From Pyrrhosoma nymphula (lineage: Eukaryota; Arthropoda; Insecta; Odonata; Coenagrionidae), in the NCBI GenBank assembly GCA_963573305.1, contig OY754330.1:7440001-7504000 (forward strand): a DNA stretch of 64,000 nucleotides, given 5' to 3'. The position numbers and the translations under genes were made by a program. The notes under the pieces are model-generated. The model did not search any database and was not told the DNA's origin. It saw only the letters and a program-made list of their open reading frames with translations. Below are positions 48,201 through 60,200 of this stretch, in pieces. How positions within the stretch are numbered: position 1 is the first letter of the stretch; each line of letters begins with the position of its first letter.

Positions 48201-51200
48201 TATTTGCATCATGTTACTTTAATGGTAACAAGGAAATTTAATCCATATCCAACGCGAAACAATAATTGGGTACTGGCTGAAGTTCATGATTGAGTGGATT
48301 GAAAGTTTTTTTTCCTAGGCATTCCAATATTGGAATAAAATAGTATCGAGCTACTTACATCCGAAGATATTTGAAGTGGATACGGATTCCCTTGCCTCTC
48401 GAGAAAAACATGGAAAATCAAAAAAGCGCAGACATATAGTTCCAAGCATAGCGAAAGAACTTGATATGATATTGGAAACTTTAGAAAGCTCACTACTTGA
48501 AAATTATAACATTAATTAGTAATAGTTTGCGCATAAATACATCACCCCTGAAATTCTCTTTCCCAGAATACTTTGCGAAGATAGGTGTGCGCTAAAATTT
48601 GAGCCTGACATTATGGGTTACTACAGAGCGAATTTGAGTGATCCAGTTTTAAATCCCTTATCCAAACTATTATTCTTTTATTGTTAATATCGCACATTCT
48701 TGTAGCTAAGTTGTGTATTGTAATTCCACCCACAGCAAATTTATCTACGCACCTAATTAAATCAAAGAAAAAGTTGTAAGCGCTCTTCTGAAAGACGCAT
48801 GCGTTTCCTGGCTTACTTTCGGAAAGAATTAGCAGCCATAAGGAAAAATTAAACAAAATTCCGAAAAGAAGTAAATGACTAAAAACAATTTACGAAAGTT
48901 CAAATACAAAAGGGATTGCACTGCCACAAATATATGAGATAACACAATTAAGTCGAAATTGCGATAATTATTAACGTTAATGAATACGCTCGCAAATTTA
49001 AATAAATTTAAACAATAAAAACGAAACCATATAATTTCCAAGATGCCATAATTAATTCTTGTCATTTTACCCGATATAGGTTCAGTTTTTTCCTTGCAAT
49101 CATTTACTGTTTCTGGAATTAAGTTTGGGGAAATTTACTCAGGCAGTGTTAGTATTCATTATTTGACGCATTTTTTGCCATCCTTTTTTAACTTATTTCA
49201 TGCTGTTAGTTGTGATTATTCAATGTATTGTTCTATAAAGATTACGAATGCTATAAGGAAATGGGGTATTGTGAAGGCAGGCTGGCACATTTCACTGCGC
49301 GCGTGCGCATCTTCCTATGTCTTTTCAGCTGATGCTGGTTGACGGCGGTTGGATATGGGACGGCGCGCCGCGGCGGTTCGGGCGACTTTAACGTTTAGGA
49401 CGTTTCCTTTATTTATTTTTTTAAGTCGTGACCTTTTTACTGCAGAAAGTGGTTAGTTGATATAAAAAGGTGGGTAAAACTGCCGCAGACCAATCAAGTG
49501 AATGCTGAATCCGTATGACGATTCGTCAGTGCGTAGCAACCATCCATTTTTATTCAGTTAGTAATAGTTGAATGAAGGCAGGCTTTGAGCTTATTTCCTA
49601 GCTGGTTTCCAAGGCATTCCAGCATTATAATTAAATGGCATTGGTCTATTTGCATCCTAAGAAAATTGACATGCATACTGATTCTTATTTATTATCGATG
49701 GAAAAATTCAAAGCAAAGAAGCGCAGCCATATAATTCCGGACAGCGATTGCGAAAATACGTCAAACTTTTGACAAGTTTCTACGTCAATGAATATGAAAA
49801 ATACTTATAAGAAACTAAAGGAGCTCCGGGGACACGATTCGATCTCTTCGAGCGACGATTCGCGGTAATAGCCTTTTCTGGAGGAAAAATAATGGAAGAT
49901 ATGTCATTTGCAGCGGAATTATTCCCCGTACTCTGATAAAGACTTTCAATGGATATTTGAGTCCTGGCTTCTACATGGTAGCTTTCTATTACGAGAGATA
50001 TCTGGTGACTTTGGCCGACACACCGATCGTTCATCTACTCATTTTCGCTCACGCCTAACCAAACGGGAGTCCGAAATCCAACCCATCTCCTCAGAAATCC
50101 CTTAGCAGGTCAAAATCGTCATTCGGGTGGAGGTTCCCTCTCGGCAAGCGAGTTCGGAAGGAGGGCCGGCGTTCACTCGGAGAGTTTATTGCTCCCCCGC
50201 ACATCTCCCTTTTCTTCTTACTCACACATCACAAAAAAGAAACCTTACCCCTCCCCTCGGAAATAATCCTTTTCCCAGGTCAAAATTTTCCTTCCGTGGA
50301 TGGTTCAACTCCCACAGCTACGAGGAGGGAGGGCTCTTGTTCCGCTTGGAAAGTTTGTTGTTCTCCGTCACAGGGGGGCGTGGTTCAGCCACGATGCCAA
50401 ATCATCAAAAACTGGGGACTTAGAAATTTTCGGTGGTAAGATTTTTTTGAACAGAACTGTACAAATTCCTAGTTTGGTCTGTTAATTGACCGTTGTTTGT
50501 CGTCATAGTCACGGGGTTGGATTGAGTGAGGGAGGAGGTGGCGGTTATACATTGGCTTGGAAGTGTGGGTGCTGACAGGTGGCTTGAATGGTCGATTTTT
50601 ACAAAGGTTAAGCTTCTCGGAAAGGAGTGGGGAGGACTTCAAGAATAATTACTCATTACTAAGGGTTGTGTTAGGGTCTGCCATAGATCGGCCAAATGCA
50701 TTGTACCGTTAATAAATTCTGTGGAAAAGTACAAGGTATATTATTTAGAATGGATACTAAATATTTCCACAAGGTAAAGCCTGAAACCATAGAGAGTGTA
50801 TGCCTGAATACTTTGAATGACCTTTTACAATTCAGTTCAGTGAATGAATTTCAAAATTTGATACACCCACCCAACACTTTTAAAATGCTCCATTGCCACA
50901 GCTGCATCACCAGTTCTTCAGGAAATGAAACATTATTGACGTAGAGGAACATTTTGTGATCTTCAGCCACATTTGAGTCATACAAATCATATTGAATTAT
51001 GTTTTGATAAAATGGCAAGCCTGCTGATCGTAATGTGTGCTGATCAATTGAATTTTGAGGACATCATTTCTTGTCCATTCCATTTAAAAAATACATATGT
51101 AGTTGCTTTCTCTCAAAAAAAATTTTCCAATTGATTTTTCAAGGAGAGAGGCATTTTATTCTGAAATGCATCACAGTGAAATAGAAGTTCACAACAATAA

Positions 51201-54200
51201 TTCTACTCATACATTTGCTAGCTTGCTAGTTTGAGGAGTGGTGTTTGTGGTCTCTCTCAATGTAACTCCGAATCTGCATCATATGCTAAAATCTATAGAG
51301 GTTTCACTTCAGTTCTATTGTTGACACTTACACCCAATGACGACCCAATAGAGATGTTTCTAGAGTGAGTGAATACCGTATTTCTCCGAACATAGTCCCC
51401 CTCTGAATATTACCCCCCACCCCCCAAATTTTGAAGCTTCAGTTTTGTAAAATGTTTCAAATAGCAAAGCAGGCCTTACACATATTATTCTTAGCATGTC
51501 AATATAAACTGGTGTTTAGTCTCCATTGCCAAATTGTTCCAATAAATAACCATGCCTCTGCCACAATTAAATTGCATAGCGCTGGTACACAGTGATTTTT
51601 TCCTCATAAAATTCCGGTAGGCGCAGAGCTAGTGTCGTTTGACGTCGAAGAGTGAATCCATTTCCCTTCATCATTCGCTTCACAGTCAGCCGTTGCTGGC
51701 TTTGAAATGAGCCCTTAATATACCAATGTCCTGGGCTACTGCCGATTAGCCTCCTCGTGAATCATTCTATATGATACAGCAACATCCTTCGCTTTGGTTT
51801 TGCACACAAAGCTGACAATTCACTCCTCTATGTCTTTAAATCTGCCACAACAAGGACCCCGCAAGGGTATAAGCATCATGTATACCTGAATCACATTATC
51901 ATTTTTCACAAACAATTACAGGGATCATTTGAGTTATGCTTTTAAATGATCGAGGAAATTAAAGCTTAGGCCATCATTTTCCATACCACATGGCTATTTG
52001 TGTTGTAACTAGGATTATCATTTCTGTACCCAGGATTTTGTTTGCGTATCTTCGACCGTAGGTGTTTATGTACATCATTTAGTTCGATTAAACTCACTAG
52101 TGGTGCCACAGTTCATATCGTTCGTATTTGCTGCCGTTCACTCTGATTGGTTGCAGCTGGATGTCACGAACGTGTTCAGGGAAGGAAAATGGGACATTCG
52201 CAAATGACTGAAAAAAGGATAGGGATTGCTATCATTGCTGCTATCCCTGAAAATGATGGCCTCGTAGATCCATTACTTGAGATATCATTGCCGCTATCCC
52301 CGAAAAATGATCGAGTGAATCATGCTTTAGTCGCTTGAGCTCGAATATAGTCCCCTCCCCATTACTTTCCCAACGAAGATTTTGAGCAAAAAGGGGGGTG
52401 GGGCTATATTCGGAGATGTACGGTACACATAACTCTTAACTCAAGCTTTGGAAGAAATTCAGGGAAAAGTGATGGTTCACTAGGCGTTTCCAATCAGCAT
52501 CCCTACAGCAAAGGACACACCTTCACCAAATTCGACAAATCAGAGGGTAAAAGTTGACTACGACCATTAGTTAGACAGGGGAACCAAACAATTTGGCAAA
52601 TAGCTTAACCCTGGTAGGCTTATCCCTGGTGCTCTGCCCTTAAAATGAAATGAAGGTTATTTTATGATCCCTGTTTTTCCACTAGTCTTCACACATTTTC
52701 CTCTGCACTTAAATGCATAGCATCACTCTGCGATTCACTTTCCAAAACAGTCGTCCTCTTTCCATTCAAATAAAGATGAACATAAGAAGGTTAAGATTTC
52801 CTTCAATGGGAATCACAAGAGCACACCACAAGACAAGGCAAAATCCACACATGAAGATCGTACAGAGTTCAGCCTATACCTTTCAAATGAATCAAAACAG
52901 GTCACCAGATGGTGATTCATTTGCTTTCCTCCTGGTGCCTAGGGTGGAAGACCATTTCTCAAATACAGCGTCTGCAAAATACCTCATTCTTTGACAACAG
53001 TCATAACCCTTTCATGACGGTGACGGGGAAAATTTCTTTGCTTTGCCAGTACAGAGCTTTCACTATGCTAGGATCTTCTCAGGTACTTATTTCCCTAACA
53101 TGGGTCGGAGGCCAGAGGGGTGTTGAACATTTTTCTCGGCCACCGGGCGGAGATAATCTCCTCCCTTTTCCTCTTAGGGTGTCCATTTCGGCATGTGGTC
53201 GCAGTCAACTATTATTTTATGCGATGGTTTTGCTTAAAACATTGTTGCTACAGCCTCAATACTTATTTATACAGAAATGAATTATTTTGGTTTTACAATG
53301 CCTTTACAAGTTTTAAACGAAATGCTACCGTTAATATTAAGCTCTCTAGCAACAAAAATCGTATCAATGGTTAAATAGATAATTTTGTCATTGTATTTTG
53401 CACTCGGAAATGATTTTGACGAGTATTAACATAAAAAATTATTATAAATTGAAAATGTCGTTATTCAGGATATTGGCATCATCAGTGCGCGAATCAAAGA
53501 ATCAGTACTTAGAAATTTTCACCGTGTCAATTCATGAGATAGACGGTCTACGGAACTCTTGTTTTTAGATATTTATGCACAGATAACATTCATCACGTAC
53601 GAATATGTTGATTATGTAAAAATTTCCCAGCCTTCTTTTTCATTATTCTTATTCATACTTTTCTTATTCCTAAAATCACCCGATTTTAGGAGTATGAAAT
53701 TCATCAAAGCGAAAGTTATAACTTCAGCATTTGTGTGCCTCGGGATTCAAAACACTGTCAGGAATCACTGTAATCTTTAGGCGGAAACCATTGACCAACG
53801 AAAACTGAACTGAAATAGTCAGCTGTCAAGATCAAATAAGCATGAGTAATTACAGGGAAAAATAAACATTTAAACTCACTAAATATATGGTTGTCAACTC
53901 ATATAAAAGAATAGCATTCAGTTGTTTACCTAAAAACATAATAACCCCCTAGCTAACTTAAAACCATAGAAAAAATCACTCTCTAACCAACTAAATAACT
54001 AACAAAAAATTTCGTTCTGAGATTCCTTTACACATGAACTACGTTAAATATAGCGGTAGAACTCCGTTTAAAATTTGTGGCTATAGAGGTAAACATTAGG
54101 AATGAACTTCCTGGACCCTCAATTTGCAAATCACACAAAAACTTCTATATTTGTTGTTCCACTGCACCAACAAGCAACTGACCACAGACACCTGCTGTGA

Positions 54201-57200
54201 GTGGGGTGCGCACTGCAACGGAGGGTCGAGATTATCCTCTCCCATGGACCGAGAAAGGGTACCTATGGCATCCCAGGAAGAAGTCCTTAATGACACACAC
54301 CTTTTAGGCCTGCTTAAGGCTAGCTTAGTGCAATGCTGTTTTAAAAACGTCGTTTGTTCGCGTAGAAAAATTTACGCTGTGGTATAATGTTGTTCGTAGT
54401 GAAAGGGTTAATTAAGTAGCCACAATAAAGAGCCATTTAATTCAGAAAAATACACACAGGGGTCCAATGTATGCTCAGACCAGAGGTTGCATATCGTGAA
54501 AGGGCCTTAAAACATTTTCTAAAGCAAATATCTCGAAAACAAGGGCCTGATGGCTGTTTTCCCAACAATATCTGTCAAATGAATTTTTGTTTTCTTCTGT
54601 CCCATGAAGTTGGATCGCAATCCGTTGTGGGAACTGGGTGCCTTCCCTCATTGTTGTTCTACTGAGAGATACTTAAAGATTTACTTACCAGCAACAGATT
54701 TCGGAAGGGAGTGTATAGGAGCTGGATCGATTGAGTCAGGCTGTCCATTATAAGTGTACGTCAAGTCCACTTTTCTGTTGAAATCATCTGGCCAAGTTTG
54801 AGTGCACTGAGTCTGATAGTTGGAGTAATAAAAAGGCAATCACTGAAAAATATCCTCACAGGATATTCATTATCACCAGAAATATTTATTATGCATAATC
54901 TTCTACCAAAATCTGACATTCCAGATAAAAACATGACTTCTTGCATTTGCTAAATACTTTCAATGTCATACAAAAATACTAATTAATTTTTCTGATAATA
55001 AGCAACAAAATATTGGTACAAGAAATATTATATTCCACTTCAGTTATAATTTAAAATGAAATAAGACAATGTCTCCAGCCAACTTTGTCAGAATTAGCAA
55101 TGCAGATTTTCTGCTGAGCTTTAACTTTTTTATAGCTTTTGCTGAGAATAAACAGTGACAATCACAAGAGTTATACCCAAACATAACATATCTAAAAAAG
55201 ATTTGGCCAAAAAGGAACAATGAGTGGCCACCCATCCAGAGCAAAACGTAAGCTTCCTCTTAACTCTACCAGAGGGAGTGGTACTCTACCAGAGTACCAA
55301 TTGCATGGCTCCTTCGACAGGTAATATTTCAACCCAACTGGTAGAATGACTGGCAGTAGGTTAGGGGAACTTTTTCATGCAACAATAAATAAACTATGCA
55401 CTACGCAATCTGCTGCTGTGCATGTGTTTTGTTAATAAACTGTCTTGCCTTATGTCTGTACCAAGACCTACGGGGCCAATAAAGTTCTAATTCTAAACAA
55501 CCACACTTATCCCCCCCTGTCCCCCAACGTGCTTGGACAAAACCTGGCTGAACGGTCGACTTTGAGATCATATAATCCTTAAAAATTGAGAGCTTACACA
55601 ACTCAAGACCAATATCAAACAATAAAAATTATTTAAACACCAAAAACATTTTTACAAATATAAAAGAGAAGATGGACTGTGCACTTAGGGTGGCACAACA
55701 CTTAGGGTGGCACAACATTTAGGGTGGCACTTATTTTCTGAAATTGAGAAAATTAAAAAATGTAAGTGCATGATCAATATGGAGTGTGAATTAACATGTT
55801 ATAGATTCATCACTCTAAGTTATTGGGAACACATGCCGTACTTCAAAACTAAATTTGTTTTATTTTATTAGGAAAAGCACTATATGTACATATGTATGTG
55901 AAAAGCAATAGTAAGAGCCCTTAAGGATTGATGGATTGCCGTCGACGTATGCTGTGTATTTATGCTACACTCTTTCGAACAGAATTTTAATTGAGGGTGT
56001 TGCATACTTTTTGATTCCGTCGAGTTTAGACTTTCTGAGGTGGAATGGGAAGGCCAGTGAGATAGAGGAAGGTAGTCGGAACAGAGGGTGGAGCTTATTA
56101 ACACTGGACGAATTGGGGGAAGGATTCCAAGTGTTCAGTCTCAGAGCAGACCATTTCCCACGATAACAGGAGTGAGATGACACCCGAGCCCATCTGTGCC
56201 CAAATTCCAAGGGGAAATACACACACCACTCCGCGGATAGGAATGTGGGATTTGAGACGGGAGGAGGGTCAGCGACTCAAAGAGGGTATTTGAAACCAAG
56301 AGCACTGTCTGTGAGGACGAGTGCCGACCTCGTGGCCGGCCTGATTGGATCCCTAGTCATATGACAGGGCTTTCAGCTCTTTGCTGGTTTCATAAGAACT
56401 ATATTCGTCTATAAAGCACCTCAGGTATACCCCGTTAATTATTATAAAATTTTTCTGTTCTGATTATTGCAGCCAAATCACTAAGAGAGATATTTGTTTC
56501 TACATTGCTTGACAGTAGCAGAAAATGAAGCGAAAAAGTGACAAATAGTGATATTTTATGGAAGTAGTGAGATTTCTTTGATTATAGATTTCCAAGAGTG
56601 GCTTGGGGTGTATCCTGTGCCGTGGTTGAATTCCCTGTCTTCTATCCTAATAGTGGGACAAAGATTAAGGAATTGACATGGTCACTAAAAATTGATGAAT
56701 TTCAAGCCCTGGGTAGATGGGTCTCCACTCTGAAAATTACCTCGGTAATTTTCGTAAATTACCGTGGTATTTTTCGTAATTTACCATGCCCCTTGTAAAT
56801 TACTGTAATTTTCCAGATAATTCACCTGTATATGAGATAATTTTTCATACAGATAAATTCCCAACATGTTCTTTCAAGCCAAGTTTACATTTCTTGCGTG
56901 TTTAATAATAAATTGAGGTATATACAACTCATTTTTGGAATATTTTACTTAAATTATAACATTATAAGAGTAATGCATCAGAATATTCTTCTTGAAAATT
57001 TCTCATACTTTGACAAAAGAGAGCCAGATTGCGTGTTGCTGCCGTAGTTCTTTTTACTATTTAAAAAATTTCTAATAGATTAATGTTGTATTAGGTATGG
57101 TTTAAACATCGTTATTCCCTTCCTATTGCTATTGCCTTTCTTATATAACCATACATTTGCTTTTAAATGTTTACAACTAAAAAAATACTGGAAATTACGG

Positions 57201-60200
57201 TAATTTTCGTAAATTACCGTAATTTACCACGTGGTAATTTACCTCAGATGAAATTACGTTAATTTTCCCATATCTAGCTGTTGGGACACCCAAACTCAGT
57301 TGCATAAAAAATAATTTTTTTGACGCATACATTGTAGCCAGAATGATGACAATTACATGCACGTAGGCACCTTCTTTGCAGGCTATTAGCAGACTTTCTG
57401 TGCCTGACGTCACTTGCCAGGGGTCACTGTGAAGACAACTTTCTTCACTGAGGACATACCGTATAAACTCGTGTAAGAGGCGCACCTTTTTTCCCAGAAA
57501 TCGCCGCCGAAAATGAGGGTGCGCCTCTTACACGAATTTTTTATCTGCCTGCCTTCGAGCCTCGGTCACGATTTGAGCGGCTGGCTGTGGGCGGCAGAGC
57601 AGTATCGCGGCAGTTGCCACGAAACGAGAAGTGATTCAACCTAAGATAATCAGAAATGGCAGTGCATACTGTCATTAGGCAAAACGTTCTCGGCCAACAT
57701 TTATGAATCCGAATGAGTAGAATGGCAGAGCGGCAAGAGAAAAATTTAATATCTGGGATTGGCGGCGAGCGGAACCTATGCCGTTCACGTCTATTATGGC
57801 TGGGTTCGAGCATTTTCCATGTCAAACATTAGGAACATGAAACTCACCGTTGCCTCTCTGTCGCTCGCCTACAGCCGCGGCCCGCCCGCCAGTCGTAACG
57901 TGGCCGAGGCATTACTCTCAAGTCCCTGGAGAGCTGAGTGACCTTGGTGCTTAGCATGAGTCGTCAAGGGGGAGAGGATCGTTCGCTCGTTTACGGGGAA
58001 CGCAGTCGCCTAAAAACTTTCTCATTTTCTGTCATCGGACAACTTTGAGTGACTCAACTGTATGCACCTGCCCTAAGCACAACTGAGAGAATTCTGTGAA
58101 TATTAACATTTGTGAATACACCAACATAGGTCAGTGTTGTTCCATAATGAACAAGGGAAAAACGTTGCGGTATTTCACGGCAGCTGCAAAACATAAAGTC
58201 ATCAAAGACGCTGAGGATGTAGGAAACCGCTCTGCTGGACGAAAGCATGATGTGCCGGAATCATGCATTAGAAGATGGAGGAAGGACAAGGTTGCACTCA
58301 TGGTTGCACTATTCAATACCAATAGGGACAGAAGGTCTTTTCGGGGAAAATCTACGAGCTGTGACAGGACATGCGCGCGCATGCCGCCGTACTGCGACGC
58401 CCGTCTCACTCACGTCAGCCGTTTTGTTGTAAATCATGGAATTTTTTTTATTTAGTCATTCATTGAAGATTTTTGTTGGACCATATTGAAAAAATAAATG
58501 CTTTAAATTCCATAGACAGTTATGATTTCTTTCAAAGTTTGATTTTTTCAGGTTTTGATGTCGTATCTATGCCTTATCGTTCGTTTTTGACGCGGCTGAC
58601 GCTTGGGTATTTCGCATTTAACGTGTTTGCATTCCCGCTCGTCATCGTTTACAGCAAAATATAATTTGTAAAAGTTAACTACATTTTAAAAGGAGACTTA
58701 CAGTGACTACGACTTGTGCATTAGGAAAACGGTGGGGGAAAACGGATTTAAAAATCAGAGCTCGGTGCGACTGTCCGCACTTACCAACTAAACACGAATT
58801 GTAGCGAGGTCGGCTTTGTTTTGTTTTAATGAATATCAATTACTCCACTCATTCCAAAGGACAATAAACAATGTAAGCATTGTAGGGCTAAGGCTACAAG
58901 TGAATACTTACCTCCGAGGTCCATATATGCCTATGAAAAATGCCGTGTAAATTATAAGAGAATATCGCAAGCGGCTTTGATAATGGCCGAAAATTCGAAG
59001 TTAGGCCCACAAAATCTCGCAATAGGAGAAAAAAAAGCCCCAAAATTTTTTCTTCAACTTCGACGCATAAAAAGAGGGGTGCGCCTCTTACACGCGTTTA
59101 TACGGTAACTAATCTCTGAAGGGGCAAGAGTGCATAATGTGCACGTGCAGCCGGCAAAGGCTTCTAGGGCGAATAGGTCATGTCATAGAGTGCCACATCT
59201 TTTACGACAGTTTCAAAGGCATCTTGAAATCCATTATTGGGATAGAAAAAATTCCAAACAAATTTAATTTGCTTTTTACTTGTAAAACAAAAAGTAGAGT
59301 TTCTTTTTGAAATACGTAGGTATGTTGCAGTTTAACCATAGCAACACTAGCCAAAGATGAAAACAGTGCTTGTGCTGTTCTACACAAGTCAACCCCAAAA
59401 CATCATAAATTTCTCAGTTTATACCTGTGAGAACTCTCACGTATTCTATACTCTTACCATGGACCAAATAAATATTGTCTACACAAACCTGATGCTCATA
59501 GAGCTTGCTAACAGAAAAGCTCTCATTACAGAATTCGCATGGCAGCAAAGTGTCATCCATAGCACTGGAACTGAAATCTCTTCGTGGAAATTGAACAGGA
59601 GGCAATGATGACAAGGCAGATGATAGGTTATTGTGGATTTTGTTACTAGGAGCTACGGAATTCATTCTGGAGTGCTTTGCAAGGATACTGGCAGTGGTGG
59701 AGGATTGAGCAATCATTGGGCTGGCTGCAGCAGGCATCTCATATCTTGCCAAATCTGGTCTACACGCTGTCTGAACAACCAAGAGAGAAAAAAAAAGAAT
59801 GGAGTCAACAGACACAGCCAATTCCTAAATGTGTAATGAAAAGTTTTCACTCCTTGTGCCTTCGCTGTAATAATTACCCAAATAAACCAAACGCAAAAAG
59901 TGCAGCATTCAAGGTCACAAAAGCATTATTTAGCATGAAATACATATATACCTACATTGATGATGAATGGGCATTGCCTCATTGTTTTACACGCCTAATA
60001 TACAAGTTGCCAAAAAAGAAATAAACCTATACCAATGGATATTGTGTGAATCTTTTAGACAAACATAATCTGAGGTTTCAGGCGTGATTGGAGTGGAAAC
60101 GGAACATAACTGCATTTAATGAAATTGGGCAACTTCCACTATGATAGCATTTACTGGACGACCGGTTTTGCATTTTACAGCATCTTCAGCACCTGAAGAC

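Larger units (their letters stand above)
46467..50747. mobile_element. composite fold-back element with two nested inverted-repeat pairs
   Basis: Outer pair: 46467-46529 and 50686-50747 (TAAATAATATACTTTGTACT... and its complement, about 62 bases). Inner pair: TACAGTTCTGTTC...TCTTACC at 46544 and GGTAAGA...GAACAGAACTGTA at 50461, with diverged inverted similarity extending some 280 bases (CCACGCCCCCCT, CCTCCCCTCG, TGTGTGAGTAAGAAG). TA at the inner ends fits a mariner-type insertion. The 3.3-kb interior holds two pairs of related coding segments (see next entries). Confidence 0.7.
57457..59107. mobile_element. Tigger/pogo-type element with TACCGTATAAAC ends
   Basis: TACCGTATAAACTCGTGTAA...GAGGCGCACC at the left and GGTGCGCCTCTTACACGCGTTTATACGGTA-type at the right (59078-59107), about 30 bases with one or two differences. 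GGTGCGCCTCTTACACG also recurs inverted close to the left end. Contains a transposase N-terminus on the + strand. Confidence 0.85.

Noticed and set aside
55683..55731. Telomere-like TTAGGG repeat
   Set aside because: The unit is 17 bases with one TTAGGG each; it is an ordinary short tandem repeat.
59414..59821. A 135-residue stand-alone protein
   Set aside because: The first 17 and last 25 residues are intron; splice sites at 59770 and 59489 define an exon of the TRAFD1-like gene.
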